64,000 nt of DNA, taken from assembly GCF_000784835.1 (NCBI RefSeq), contig NZ_JSFH01000004.1, positions 158,982-222,981 on the forward strand, written 5' to 3'. This stretch comes from Thermotoga sp. Mc24 (GTDB lineage: Bacteria > Thermotogota > Thermotogae > Thermotogales > Thermotogaceae). Position numbers and translations under genes: made by a program. The notes below the pieces were generated by a model. It was not told the origin of the DNA. It did not search any database and worked only from the letters and a program-made list of their open reading frames with translations. This document shows, piece after piece, positions 16,920 to 25,846 of this stretch (position 1 is its first letter; the number at the start of each line of letters is the position of its first letter).

Positions 16920-17651
16920 ATGAGAGTGAAGGAGATAAATGTCAGGAGCGCGCTGACTTATTCCGAATCGAAAAGAAGGTACACCCTCAGCCCTTACGTG
17001 GGCTGCACCAATGCCTGTGTGTACTGTTACGCAAGTGATTACGCGCGACGATACAGAGAGATGAACTGGAAGTTAGAAATCATTGTGAAACGAAACATAG
17101 CCGAAGTTCTCAGAAAAGATATCATCAAGAAGAAACCACACCACGTTTTCATGAGCACCATGTGCGATCCGTATCAACCTATCGAGAAAGAGTACAAGCT
17201 CACCCGAAGATGTCTCGAAGTCTTTCTGGAGTTCCCGCTTCTGGAAATCGAAGTGATGATCCTCACAAAATCCACACTCGTTTTAAGGGACCTGGACCTG
17301 TTCAGAAAGATGAAAAGAATTTCGATAGGACTCAGCGTCACAACTGATGACGACGAAATCCGGAAGATGTTCGAGCCCAACTCGAGTTCCATAGAGGAGA
17401 GAGTGGAAACTTTGAAGGTGCTGAAAGAAAATGGAATAAGGACCTGTGCTTTCATCAGTCCCATGCTTCCAATGAACCCGAAAAAACTGGCAAGCATGTT
17501 GAAACCTCACGTGGATCGCGTGTTTATCGACGACATGCACTATCGATGGCGCGTAAAGGATTTTTATGGGAAACTCGGACTTTCCTGGGCACTTGAGGAT
17601 GAGTACTTCGAAAGAACTCGAAAAGAACTACTTGCATTCTTTCAAGAATAG
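16920..17651 (+). CDS. SplB-like radical SAM protein
   Basis: About 243 residues, belonging to the spore photoproduct lyase-like / DNA-repair-photolyase group of radical SAM proteins. The cluster motif is CTNACVYCYA (CxxxCxxC) near residue 30, after the typical lead LSPYVGC. Other family traits: STMCDPYQPIEKEYKLTR and EVMILTKST, and PMLPMN near the end. Not all members act on DNA; the true function of this group in non-sporing bacteria is not known. The ATG at 16920 is chosen, with a TTG at 16914 as alternative; no strong ribosome site is visible. A terminator hairpin follows the stop codon at once. Confidence 0.8.
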   Translation: MRVKEINVRSALTYSESKRRYTLSPYVGCTNACVYCYASDYARRYREMNWKLEIIVKRNIAEVLRKDIIKKKPHHVFMSTMCDPYQPIEKEYKLTRRCLEVFLEFPLLEIEVMILTKSTLVLRDLDLFRKMKRISIGLSVTTDDDEIRKMFEPNSSSIEERVETLKVLKENGIRTCAFISPMLPMNPKKLASMLKPHVDRVFIDDMHYRWRVKDFYGKLGLSWALEDEYFERTRKELLAFFQE

Positions 17652-17673
17652 AGAGGGCAGAACGCCCTCTTTT
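17652..17673 (+). terminator. Rho-independent-type terminator after the SplB-like gene
   Basis: Stem AGAGGGC / GCCCTCT with loop AGAAC, followed by a short T-run, starting one base after the TAG. On the other strand it also abuts the stop codon of xylB, but without a T-run. Confidence 0.7.
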
Positions 17674-19151
17674 CAAGATCTGAACATCTCTTTGAGAGAT
17701 GCGTAGAGTTTTTTGAATTTCTCGTGTAGTTTTTCGTAGATTTCTGTGTTTTCAACAACAGGGTCAGTGTAACTCTTCACGCGGAACCACTCTTTCGAAA
17801 TTTTCGCTGGATTTTCTCCCATTGAGCCAGACACAGCGAGGATCGCTGCACCGTAAGACGCCCCTTCATCCACAGCTGGTTTTTGTATTCTCAATCCTGT
17901 CATATCTGCGAGCATTTTGTTCCATACCCTGCTCTTTGAACCTCCTCCTGTGATTCTCACATTGTTGAGATCCACCTTGAGTTCTCTCAGTATATCGAAC
18001 GAATCTTTGATACCGAAGGCAACGCCTTCGAATATGGCTCTCACCATATCCCACTTGGTGTTGTACGAGGATATACCGAAGAAAACACCCCTCGCGAATG
18101 GATCTCTGTGTGGTGTCCTTTCACCGTTGAGATACGGCAGGAAGATTATCCCGTTTGATCCCACGGGAACCTTATCCACCTCTTCGTTGATCGTTTCATA
18201 ATCTTCGTTCAGGAATTTCTCCTTGAACCACTCCAGTGAATAGGTAGCGGAGAGCATCACACCCATGTGGTATCTTGTTTCTGGAACGGTGTGTGCGAAG
18301 AAATGTACTCTACCCTTTGGATCGGGTTGGTCTCCTTTTGTGGGTGCCAAAACGGTTCCTGAAGTACCGAGACTCACCATCGCGTCACCTGGTTCTACGA
18401 CGGCTATTCCAAGAGCCGCGCAGGCGTTGTCAGCTCCTCCGCCTATCACAAGCGTGTCTTCGGAGAGACCAAGATCCGACGCTACTTCGGGTTTCACATT
18501 TCCAACCACGCCGTTCGACGGTATTATCTCTGGGAGAACACTTTCCGGTATGTTGAGTTCTTTCAATACGTCCTTGTTCCATTCCATCTTTGATACACTG
18601 TACATCACCGTTCCGGAGGCATCGGAATGCTCCGTTTTCATCTCACCGGTGAGCATGTAGTTTATGAAATCTTTTGGCAGCATGATTTTTGAAATTTTTC
18701 CGTAGATCTCAGGTTCATGCTTTCGGATCCAGAGTATCTTTGGGAGCGTGAAACCGGGCAAAATGGGATTTCCGACGAGCTTGAGGACGTTTTCCTCTCC
18801 GCCGAGGATCTGGGTGGCTTCTTCGCACTCTTTGTATGTTCTCTGATCGCACCAGAGGATAGCGTTTCTCAGGACTTTACCGTTGTCATCGATTGCCACA
18901 AGACTGTGCATCTGCCCGCTGGTGGAGATCGCTCTTATTTTGCCGCCCATTTCTTTCGATCTGTCGGAGAGGTTCTTCAATATTTTTTTCACCGCCTCCC
19001 ACCAGGAGAGGGGATCCTGCTCCGCCCAGGCAGGCTGAGGAGTGAACATGGTTAGTCTTTCATTCGCTGTTGCAAGAATCTCTCCCTTCTCGTTCACAAG
19101 AATTCCCTTGACACCGGTCGTTCCCACATCGAGTCCCACGTACAGGTTCAT
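17673..19151 (-). CDS. xylB: Xylulokinase
   Basis: A 492-residue FGGY-family sugar kinase that phosphorylates xylulose to xylulose 5-phosphate. N-terminal ATPase-fold motif LDVGTTGVKG, substrate-site stretch TSGQMHSLVA with the MHS typical of xylulokinases, and WCDQRT. The C-terminal domain shows VSLGTSGTV and the FGGY signature ITGGGSKSRVWNKMLADMTG. It is the last gene of the xylose operon; the ATG overlaps the TAA of the ATPase gene by one base (TAATG). Confidence 0.94.
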   Translation of the reverse strand: MNLYVGLDVGTTGVKGILVNEKGEILATANERLTMFTPQPAWAEQDPLSWWEAVKKILKNLSDRSKEMGGKIRAISTSGQMHSLVAIDDNGKVLRNAILWCDQRTYKECEEATQILGGEENVLKLVGNPILPGFTLPKILWIRKHEPEIYGKISKIMLPKDFINYMLTGEMKTEHSDASGTVMYSVSKMEWNKDVLKELNIPESVLPEIIPSNGVVGNVKPEVASDLGLSEDTLVIGGGADNACAALGIAVVEPGDAMVSLGTSGTVLAPTKGDQPDPKGRVHFFAHTVPETRYHMGVMLSATYSLEWFKEKFLNEDYETINEEVDKVPVGSNGIIFLPYLNGERTPHRDPFARGVFFGISSYNTKWDMVRAIFEGVAFGIKDSFDILRELKVDLNNVRITGGGSKSRVWNKMLADMTGLRIQKPAVDEGASYGAAILAVSGSMGENPAKISKEWFRVKSYTDPVVENTEIYEKLHEKFKKLYASLKEMFRS

Positions 19152-20680
19152 TATGCGACCCTCCCGTTCTGTTTTTTCTGTCCAGATGCGTAGTACATTA
19201 TTTCTTCCTGAGTGACTCTTTTCTCTCTGTTGTCCAGAACGGCTGTGATTTCACTTTCCCACATGACGACTATTCTATCGCTGAGATTCAGTATTTCTGG
19301 GAGTTCCGAAGAGATCATGATCACAGCTTTGCCCTGTGCGGCGAGTTCTCTGATCATCCTGTGTATTTCTGCCTTTGCACCAACGTCTATTCCGCGTGTT
19401 GGCTCGTCGAAGATCAGAATATCCGCGTTCGTGGCGAGCCATTTGGCAAGGACCACTTTCTGCTGGTTTCCACCCGATAGATTTTCTGTTATTTGATAAA
19501 TGGAAGGCGTTTTTATGGAGAGTCTTTTTACATAGTCTTCTGAGATCTCTTCTTCTTTTCTTTCATCGAGCACGAGCCCCCATCTGCTGATTTTTTTCAG
19601 TGATGGGAGCACGATATTGTCCTTCACAGTCATTCTCAAAACAAGCCCCTGAAGTTTTCTGTCCTCAGGAATGAGTCCTATCCCCATCTTAATAGCATCT
19701 TCCGGATTTTTTATTTCAACTTTCCTTCCGTTAACGTATATGTCTCCGGATTCCTTTTGATTCACTCCGAACACCAAGAGCATCGTTTCAGTTCTTCCAG
19801 CCCCCACAAGTCCCGCGAATCCCAGAACTTCTCCCTTTCTCACTTCAAAAGAAACATTCTTCACTTTATCCTTCCACTTCAGGTTTCTGACTTCAAGGGC
19901 AATTTCTCCGGGTCTGGTCTCTATTCCGTGTGGGAAAAACTCCACTTCACGTCCTACCATCATTTTTATGATCGTGTCCACATCGAATTCTCCTTTTTTC
20001 AACACGCCGATTCTTTTTCCGTCTCTCATCACAACGATCCTGTCGCTTATCCTCATAACTTCGTCCAGTCTATGTGAAACGAAAACAACAGAAATACCTC
20101 TACTTTTCAACATTTCTATGATTTCGAAGAGTCTTTCTGTCTCTTCGACAGTAAGCGACGATGTGGGTTCATCCATGAAGATGATCCTGGGTTCTTTAAC
20201 CAGTGCCTTACATATTTCCACCATCTGTCTCTGGGCGGTGGTGAGGTTTCTCACCAGAGCATCTGGAGAGAACTTGGCGCCGATGAGATCGAGCAGTTCT
20301 TTAGATCTTGTGTACATATAGTTCTCATCAACTCTACTGGAAAGGGTTCTTTTCTGTCCCCTGACAGCTTCATAGGCGAGAAAGATGTTTTCCGCCACAG
20401 TCATGTTGTCGCACAGGTTCAGCTCCTGATGGATAACACTTATGCCCTTTTTGAACGCGTCGACCGGAGAGTGAAATTCTACCCTTTCGCCGTTGACCAG
20501 AATTTCTCCCGCATCAGGTTTGAGGACACCCGTCAGAATTTTTATGAGGGTGGATTTACCAGCACCATTTTCACCTATCAGAGAGACAATCTCGTTTTCG
20601 TAAACCTCAAAATCGACGTTGTCCACAGCCACAACTCCAGGGAATCTTTTCACTATGCCCTTTGCTTTCAGTATCTCCAT
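19151..20680 (-). CDS. Sugar ABC transporter ATPase, two fused ATP-binding domains (RbsA/XylG type)
   Basis: A 509-residue protein with two ABC domains. The first has Walker [10 protein letters not shown], signature [15 protein letters not shown] (degenerate) and Walker [12 protein letters not shown]. The second has a changed Walker A (GLVGAGRTE), signature [15 protein letters not shown] and Walker [13 protein letters not shown]. This pairing of one weak and one strong half is normal in carbohydrate uptake transporter-2 ATPases. The start is the ATG at 20680 behind GGGGTGATC, a good match to the anti-SD; the longer frame to 20713 crosses the hairpin before it. Confidence 0.93.
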   Translation of the reverse strand: MEILKAKGIVKRFPGVVAVDNVDFEVYENEIVSLIGENGAGKSTLIKILTGVLKPDAGEILVNGERVEFHSPVDAFKKGISVIHQELNLCDNMTVAENIFLAYEAVRGQKRTLSSRVDENYMYTRSKELLDLIGAKFSPDALVRNLTTAQRQMVEICKALVKEPRIIFMDEPTSSLTVEETERLFEIIEMLKSRGISVVFVSHRLDEVMRISDRIVVMRDGKRIGVLKKGEFDVDTIIKMMVGREVEFFPHGIETRPGEIALEVRNLKWKDKVKNVSFEVRKGEVLGFAGLVGAGRTETMLLVFGVNQKESGDIYVNGRKVEIKNPEDAIKMGIGLIPEDRKLQGLVLRMTVKDNIVLPSLKKISRWGLVLDERKEEEISEDYVKRLSIKTPSIYQITENLSGGNQQKVVLAKWLATNADILIFDEPTRGIDVGAKAEIHRMIRELAAQGKAVIMISSELPEILNLSDRIVVMWESEITAVLDNREKRVTQEEIMYYASGQKKQNGRVA

Positions 20681-20697
20681 TCGATCACCCCGGAAAG

Positions 20698-20722
20698 CGA
20701 GGAGGGGAAACACCCCTCCTCG
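20698..20722 (-). terminator. Strong hairpin between the binding-protein and ATPase genes of the xylose operon
   Basis: Perfect 10-bp stem CGAGGAGGGG / CCCCTCCTCG with a 5-base loop. In the direction of transcription (minus) it is followed by CTTTCC, so it is more likely a partial terminator or mRNA-protecting hairpin than a full stop. It would leave more transcript for the periplasmic protein than for the ATPase. Confidence 0.6.
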
Positions 20723-20728
20723 TGTTTT

Positions 20729-21700
20729 TCAGAATTTTATTGGAATTCCGAGTTCTTCCATCTTCTTCAAATATTCATCGAGGTTCTCTGGTGTGACCAC
20801 ATCAACACCTGTGTCGATCACGTAGTCAACCTTTCCATCAACCTTGACTTTCGGGAGCATCATCAAAGTGTTTTGAACACCTATCTTGTTCATCAGATAA
20901 AGAACTGTGACTGACAGGTATCCCATCATGTAGGGTCTCTGCCCCATCGTTGCCTGGATAACTCCTTCTTTCACGTACTGAAGAATATCAGGTGTTGTAT
21001 CGAAACAGACGATCTTCACTTTTCCAACTTTTCCAGCATTTTTCACCACGAGTGCTTGGGCAGGTCCGTTGTAGGCATACACACCAAAAAATGCATCGAG
21101 ATCTGGATGGGCATTGAGAGCGGCTTCCGCTAGAGACACTGCTCTCGCACCGTCTTCTTCATCGTTGAGGATGTCGACTATTTCTATCTCCGAGTCCTTG
21201 ATGGCGTCTTTGAATCCCTGGATTCTCTGAAGGGAGTTCATAGCTGTCAGTGAACCCGTTCCTATGACAACTTTACCCTTTCCTCCAAGGAGCTCTTTCA
21301 TGATGAGACCAGCTGTGTAACCTGCCTGGTAGTTGTCCGTTCCGATGTAGACGTACCTTCCACTGTCCGGAGAGTCTGTATCGAGAGTGACAACAGGAAT
21401 ACCCATCTCAAGGGCTTTCTTGATGGTGGGGATGACTGCAGTTGGATCGGACGGCGCGATCGCAATACCGTTTACACCTTCGGCTATGAAAGATTCGAGC
21501 ATCTGAAGCTGAGCGTTGATATCTTCCTTTTGTGGAACGAAGAACTTCGTATCCACTCCAAGTGCCTTCCCCGCCGCTTTAACACCTTGTTCTACCTGTG
21601 ACCAGTAAGGATGGACGGATTTTCCGATAACACCTATGGTGAGAGCCAGCGACAGACCAGCAACCAGGAGAACCGAAAGAAAAACCAGAAGTTTCCTCAT
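20729..21700 (-). CDS. Periplasmic sugar-binding protein (RbsB/XylF type), probably xylose
   Basis: A 323-residue type I periplasmic binding protein. Signal peptide MRKLLVFLSVLLVAGLSLA, then TIGVIGKSVHPYWSQVEQGVKAA, the usual first strand and helix of this fold. Ligand-pocket segments GIAIAPSDPTA, GTDNYQAGY and VCFDTTPDILQYVKEG can be seen. Xylose as ligand is inferred from the operon (XylR-type repressor, xylulokinase). The start is the ATG at 21700, preceded by GGGGGTG; the frame to 21736 lacks a ribosome site and would overlap the upstream gene. Confidence 0.9.
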   Translation of the reverse strand: MRKLLVFLSVLLVAGLSLALTIGVIGKSVHPYWSQVEQGVKAAGKALGVDTKFFVPQKEDINAQLQMLESFIAEGVNGIAIAPSDPTAVIPTIKKALEMGIPVVTLDTDSPDSGRYVYIGTDNYQAGYTAGLIMKELLGGKGKVVIGTGSLTAMNSLQRIQGFKDAIKDSEIEIVDILNDEEDGARAVSLAEAALNAHPDLDAFFGVYAYNGPAQALVVKNAGKVGKVKIVCFDTTPDILQYVKEGVIQATMGQRPYMMGYLSVTVLYLMNKIGVQNTLMMLPKVKVDGKVDYVIDTGVDVVTPENLDEYLKKMEELGIPIKF

Positions 21701-21725
21701 GATAACACCCCCTTGTAAAGATGTT

Positions 21726-22445
21726 TTATTCCACATACACCCACATCTTTTTTCTGTACACCGGATCTTCAGGGTTCACTCCTTTTCTTTTGAAAAGCTC
21801 GCTCAGAGTGACGAATCCGTATCCACGTTTTTTCAATTCCGGGATCAGTATCTCTAGAACTTCGACGATCGGATGCGGCTCTGGTTGTACGTCGTGAAGA
21901 AGAATTATTGCACCATCTCTTATGTCTTTCAACACGTTGCTTACGATCTTTTGGGGATCTCTATCACATCCCGCCCAGTCGTAGCCGAGAATGCCGCTCA
22001 CGAACGGCATGTTTATCACATCGAACATGGTATCGCTCACCGCCAGATTGGGTGGTCTGAAGAATCGAGGCTCTTTTCCTGTGTATTTCTTGATGAGATC
22101 CTTCGTACGTTCGATGTAATCTTTTATCGTCTCAGGATCTTTTTTGTCAAGTGGTTCATAATTCCACGAGTGATTTCCTATTTCACATCCCAGAGAGAAC
22201 ATTCTTTCGAGGATAGTTCGAGTACTTTCGTTCAACCTCTGTCCCACAACGAAAAAGGTAGCTACAACACCGTGTTTTTCAAGAGTACCCAGTACTGCGG
22301 AGGTGAGTTTTACATCAGGACCGTCATCGAAAGTGAGCGCCACCAGTTTCACTCCGTTTTCCTCCCCGAAGTTCACTTTTGAATCAGTTGAAAAAAGCAA
22401 AACTGTTGTCAAAAAGATCGAAAGAAAAACCAGAAGTCTTTTCAT
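21726..22445 (-). CDS. NodB-type polysaccharide deacetylase-like protein with altered metal site
   Basis: A 239-residue exported protein: signal peptide (about 1-19), then the NodB fold. Motif 1 TFDDGPD is intact (Asp40, Asp41). Motif 2 should be HSxxH, but reads HSWNY (His92...Tyr96), so one metal-binding His is lost. Motif 3 starts FRPP as usual, but lacks the following Gly. Motif 5 LLHD is present. Such enzymes remove N- or O-acetyl groups from chitin, peptidoglycan or xylan. Here it sits between the permease and the binding-protein genes of the xylose transporter, which would fit acetyl-xylan or oligomers as substrate, if it is active at all. Confidence 0.82.
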   Translation of the reverse strand: MKRLLVFLSIFLTTVLLFSTDSKVNFGEENGVKLVALTFDDGPDVKLTSAVLGTLEKHGVVATFFVVGQRLNESTRTILERMFSLGCEIGNHSWNYEPLDKKDPETIKDYIERTKDLIKKYTGKEPRFFRPPNLAVSDTMFDVINMPFVSGILGYDWAGCDRDPQKIVSNVLKDIRDGAIILLHDVQPEPHPIVEVLEILIPELKKRGYGFVTLSELFKRKGVNPEDPVYRKKMWVYVE

Positions 22446-22459
22446 GACCCACCCACCTG

Positions 22460-23413
22460 TTATTTGCTTGCAAGTCTCCTTCTCAATATGTCGAGAGTTA
22501 CTGCCACAACTATGACGATTCCGATGACTACGTTGTGCCAGTACGTCGAAACGTTGAGAAGAACGAGAGCGTTCCAGAGAAGACTTATGATACTCGCGCC
22601 TACGATTGCTCCTAAAACACTTCCTTCTCCTCCCGTGAGACTCGTTCCACCGATTACAGTGGAGGCTATGGCATAGAGTTCGTACATACTACCGACACCT
22701 GGTTGCCCTTGAGAAAGCCTTGCCGCAATGATTATCCCCACCACACCGGCGAGGAATCCCGATACCATGAACGCTATCATTCGCACTCTGTCTACGTTCA
22801 CTCCGGAAAATCTTGCGGCGACTTCGTTACCGCCGGAAGCCCTCAGGTGTTTTCCATAAACGGTCTTTCTGAGGAAGAAATCTGCCACAAGAACCACTGC
22901 AAGGAGAATCCACACCGGGATCGGTATCTTCAAAAATTCTCCCTGTCCGATTTTCAAGAAAGAAGATGGGAGTCCGATTATAGGCCACCCCTTTGTGATC
23001 ACAGCAGCCATGCCTCGAGCGATCGTCAGAGTTCCAAGGGTGATGATAAAAGCGGGAACTCTGAGTTTTGTGACGAACAAGCCGTGCCACGCACCTGCTC
23101 CTATAGAGAACAAAAGAATGAGAATCACAGAGATCCACACGGGAACACCGTGAGTCATGAGCCAGGCGACCATTACTCCTGTGAGCGCCACCATAGAACC
23201 GGGGGAGAGGTCGATGGCTCCTCCCCCGGAGATGATGACAAAGGTTTCCCCGATGGCTAAAAGGCCAAAGATCGCGATCTGCCTTCCGAGAGCCTGAAGA
23301 TTGAATGCTGTCAGAAAGCGAGGATTCAGGATAGCCGTGAAAACAGCCAAACTGACGAGAGCAACTAAAGGACCGAGTTCTCTGAAAGTTCTCTTCTTAA
23401 ATTTCGAAGTCAA
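22460..23413 (-). CDS. Sugar ABC transporter permease (RbsC/XylH type)
   Basis: A 317-residue inner membrane protein with about 10 predicted helices. The motif SGGGAIDLSPGSMVALTGVM matches the conserved region of CUT2 permeases, and GGNEVAARFSGVNVDRVRM is the loop that contacts the ATPase. Only one permease gene is present, so it should work as a homodimer with the fused ATPase. The start is a TTG at 23413 with GGAGGAG six bases before it. Gap to the dehydrogenase gene is 12 bases. Confidence 0.92.
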   Translation of the reverse strand: MTSKFKKRTFRELGPLVALVSLAVFTAILNPRFLTAFNLQALGRQIAIFGLLAIGETFVIISGGGAIDLSPGSMVALTGVMVAWLMTHGVPVWISVILILLFSIGAGAWHGLFVTKLRVPAFIITLGTLTIARGMAAVITKGWPIIGLPSSFLKIGQGEFLKIPIPVWILLAVVLVADFFLRKTVYGKHLRASGGNEVAARFSGVNVDRVRMIAFMVSGFLAGVVGIIIAARLSQGQPGVGSMYELYAIASTVIGGTSLTGGEGSVLGAIVGASIISLLWNALVLLNVSTYWHNVVIGIVIVVAVTLDILRRRLASK

Positions 23414-23425
23414 GTTATCTCCTCC

Positions 23426-24589
23426 TCAGTAACACCTGTTGAATATTTCCTCCATGTCTTTCGCGGTCAGGTTACCGGGAGTTACGACAACCACTCCATT
23501 CAGTATCCTGTAGCCGGTTTCTGCCATCTTTGGAATATCTTCTTTTTTCACACCCAGTTCGCTGAGTCTCTTGTTGAGGCCGAACATCTCTTGGAAGTCT
23601 CTCAGTTTCTTGATAGCGAGCCTTCCAGCTTTTCTATCGTCTGTTTCGTAAACACCGAACACTTCCCTTCCAACGATGGCGAGTCTCTCGTAGGCGTGAT
23701 CGAAAATGTACTCGAACAGATACGGACCTGTAATGCACAGTCCAAGTCCATGGGTGATTTCTGGATAGAAACCACTGAGGCCATGTTCCAGCGCGTGGTT
23801 TGCGATCACGCCGGTCAGAGTCTCTGTGATTCCTGCTTCAGTACTGGCCCAGGCAAGGTTCGTTCTGGCTTCCATATCTTCTCCGTTTTCGTAAGCAACT
23901 GGGAGATATGTCACGATCCTTTTCATGGCGTCCAGAGCGAGAACATCTGAGTAAGGATTCGCATTTACGTTTAGGAAGGCTTCTATGGCGTGATAGAACG
24001 CATCCATGGAGGTGTACGCGGTCTGGTCTTTCGGTAATGTCTTCATCACTTCAGGATCCACAAGGGAAAGAACGGGGAAAGTGTTCCTGTAACCTATTCC
24101 CACTTTTTCTTTCGTTTGAGGATTTGTGATCACCGCAAATGGATCTGCCTCGGTCCCTGTTCCGTGTGTGGTGGGTATAGCAACAACGGGGATGTATTTT
24201 TCTGGAATCTTTCCACCACCTACGGGAACGTAATCCCAGAACTTTCCTTCGTTCGGAGCGGTGATAGAAATCGCTTTTGCACTGTCTATGGGACTTCCCC
24301 CACCAAGACCTATGATGAAATCTATCTTCTCTTTTCTCACGATTTCTGCAGCCTCATCGACGTGATCCGATATCGGGTTTGGAATTATTTTGTCAAAGAT
24401 AAAACTTTCTACTCCAGCTTTCTTGAGAAGGTCTACCACTCTCTGCAAAAGACCAGTCTTCTTCGTACTGGATCGTCCTGTCACGATCAGTGCTTTTTTT
24501 CCGAGTTCTTTTGCCTTCCTTTCCAGTTCGTCCACCGCTCCCACCCTGAAAACGATCTCCGTTGGAAGATAGAAAGAAATTTTGAACAT
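23426..24589 (-). CDS. Iron-containing alcohol dehydrogenase
   Basis: A 387-residue group III alcohol dehydrogenase. NAD(P)-binding GGGSPIDSAKA near residue 95 and IPTTHGTGTEAD near 140. Metal ligands are visible: Asp and His in SMDAFYHAIEAFL, His in NHALEHGLSG and His in ITHGLGLC. Such enzymes interconvert alcohols and aldehydes or keto sugars. Its place in the xylose operon, right after the repressor, suggests a role in pentose use or in reducing a sugar-derived aldehyde; the substrate is not shown by the sequence. GGAGGTGG precedes the ATG. Confidence 0.92.
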   Translation of the reverse strand: MFKISFYLPTEIVFRVGAVDELERKAKELGKKALIVTGRSSTKKTGLLQRVVDLLKKAGVESFIFDKIIPNPISDHVDEAAEIVRKEKIDFIIGLGGGSPIDSAKAISITAPNEGKFWDYVPVGGGKIPEKYIPVVAIPTTHGTGTEADPFAVITNPQTKEKVGIGYRNTFPVLSLVDPEVMKTLPKDQTAYTSMDAFYHAIEAFLNVNANPYSDVLALDAMKRIVTYLPVAYENGEDMEARTNLAWASTEAGITETLTGVIANHALEHGLSGFYPEITHGLGLCITGPYLFEYIFDHAYERLAIVGREVFGVYETDDRKAGRLAIKKLRDFQEMFGLNKRLSELGVKKEDIPKMAETGYRILNGVVVVTPGNLTAKDMEEIFNRCY

Positions 24590-24602
24590 GTTGCCACCTC
24601 CT

Positions 24603-25739
24603 TCATTTGACTTCTTCTATTATGTCCTCGACAGCCAGTACGGCCGCGCCCACGAGGTTAGAACTGATGTTTCTGAATTCTGTGGTTCTGATTTTCAGAT
24701 CCCTCACAGCGGCCTTCAAAGCTCTTTGATGGACGAAATCTTTTACAATGTCGAGGAAATTTTCACCAAGATCAACGACTTCCCCACCAAGGATCACGAG
24801 TTCGGGATTCAAAATGTTCACCAAGTTCACGATACCGACTGCAATGTTTTCCGCAAATTTCATCAGTATTCTTTTCGCGTCGTTTCTCTGCTTCAATGCC
24901 TGGAATTTCTCTATGGCGTTTTTTCCAGGGAGTTCTTTCCCGTACTGCTCGATCGCCCAGTTGATCGAAGAGACGAGTTCCCAGCAACCCCAGTTGGAGC
25001 AGTGGCACTGCCTGTCGGAGTACATGTTCACTGTCATGTGTCCTGCTTCACCCGCCGTGAAAGAAGGGCCTCTGAAGATCTTTCCATCGATCATCAATCC
25101 CGTTCCAACACCTTCTCTTATGATGATAAAGACGGCTTCTTTCACGTTTCTCAGATCTTCTGAGTGGTACTTTTCTGCGAGCATGGAGAGATTTGCTTCG
25201 TTGTCTGCAAGAACGGGAACATCAACCTTGAGTAGTTCTTTTATGCTCACGTTTTCCCACTCAAGGTTTGGAGCGAGGAGTATTTTCTTTTCTTCCATAT
25301 CCACCATTCCTGGAACGGAGAGAGAGATTCTTGAAATTCTATATTCACCTGAGATACGTTCGTAGATTTCTTTGACTATCTTGAAGAATTCCACTGGTTC
25401 CTTTGGTGTGTTGAAAGTTCCCCTCGGTTCCACTTCTCCGTCGAAGAATCCTATACCGTAAGTAGTTATGTTCACTCCTATATCGAAGACTATACTCAGA
25501 AAGGCGTTCTTTCTTAGATCGAGGAGAATTCTTCTTCTTCCGGGAGAATTTTTTCCCATTGTACCGATTTCTCTTATATAACCTTCATCTATGAGTTCTT
25601 TCGTGAGTCTTGTTACACTGCTCGGGGTGAGCCCTGTGATCTCCGATATGTCCGACCTGGAGATTGGGTGGTTTTCGTGAATCACCTTGAGGATGCTCTT
25701 TTTGTTGAGGATTTTTATTCTCGGTGAGTTGTATTTCAA
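24603..25739 (-). CDS. xylR: ROK-family repressor of the xylose operon
   Basis: A 378-residue regulator with an N-terminal helix-turn-helix (HENHPISRSDISEITGLTPSSVTRLTKELI, about residues 19-48, helix 3 VTRLTKEL) joined to a ROK sugar-kinase-like domain. The ROK zinc motif is CHCSNWGCWE, with His a few residues before it (EAGHMTVNM). It is the first gene of the operon that ends in xylulokinase, so it probably represses its own operon until xylose or a relative binds. The start codon is TTG at 25739, eight bases after AAGGAGG. From memory the T. maritima counterpart is named XylR. Confidence 0.92.
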   Translation of the reverse strand: MKYNSPRIKILNKKSILKVIHENHPISRSDISEITGLTPSSVTRLTKELIDEGYIREIGTMGKNSPGRRRILLDLRKNAFLSIVFDIGVNITTYGIGFFDGEVEPRGTFNTPKEPVEFFKIVKEIYERISGEYRISRISLSVPGMVDMEEKKILLAPNLEWENVSIKELLKVDVPVLADNEANLSMLAEKYHSEDLRNVKEAVFIIIREGVGTGLMIDGKIFRGPSFTAGEAGHMTVNMYSDRQCHCSNWGCWELVSSINWAIEQYGKELPGKNAIEKFQALKQRNDAKRILMKFAENIAVGIVNLVNILNPELVILGGEVVDLGENFLDIVKDFVHQRALKAAVRDLKIRTTEFRNISSNLVGAAVLAVEDIIEEVK

Positions 25740-25766
25740 CTTCGATTCCTCCTTTTGGATCGTAAT

Positions 25767-25810
25767 ATTATTTTCACATTAATTATATGCAGGAAATAAT
25801 TTAAAATCAA
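25767..25810 (-). promoter_or_regulatory. Promoter of the xylose operon with a flanking inverted repeat
   Basis: On the minus strand: -35 TTGATT (25810-25805), a 17-base spacer, -10 TATAAT (25787-25782). The -10 is bracketed by an AT-rich inverted repeat, ATTATTTTC (25767-25775) and GAAATAAT (25793-25800). The -35 and -10 are near consensus with ideal spacing, the best standard promoter in the window. The inverted repeat is a candidate operator for the ROK repressor; that link is inference. Confidence 0.72.
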
Positions 25811-25846
25811 GGTCGGATATCCATTATTTTCTCCTTTTTCGGCTGC

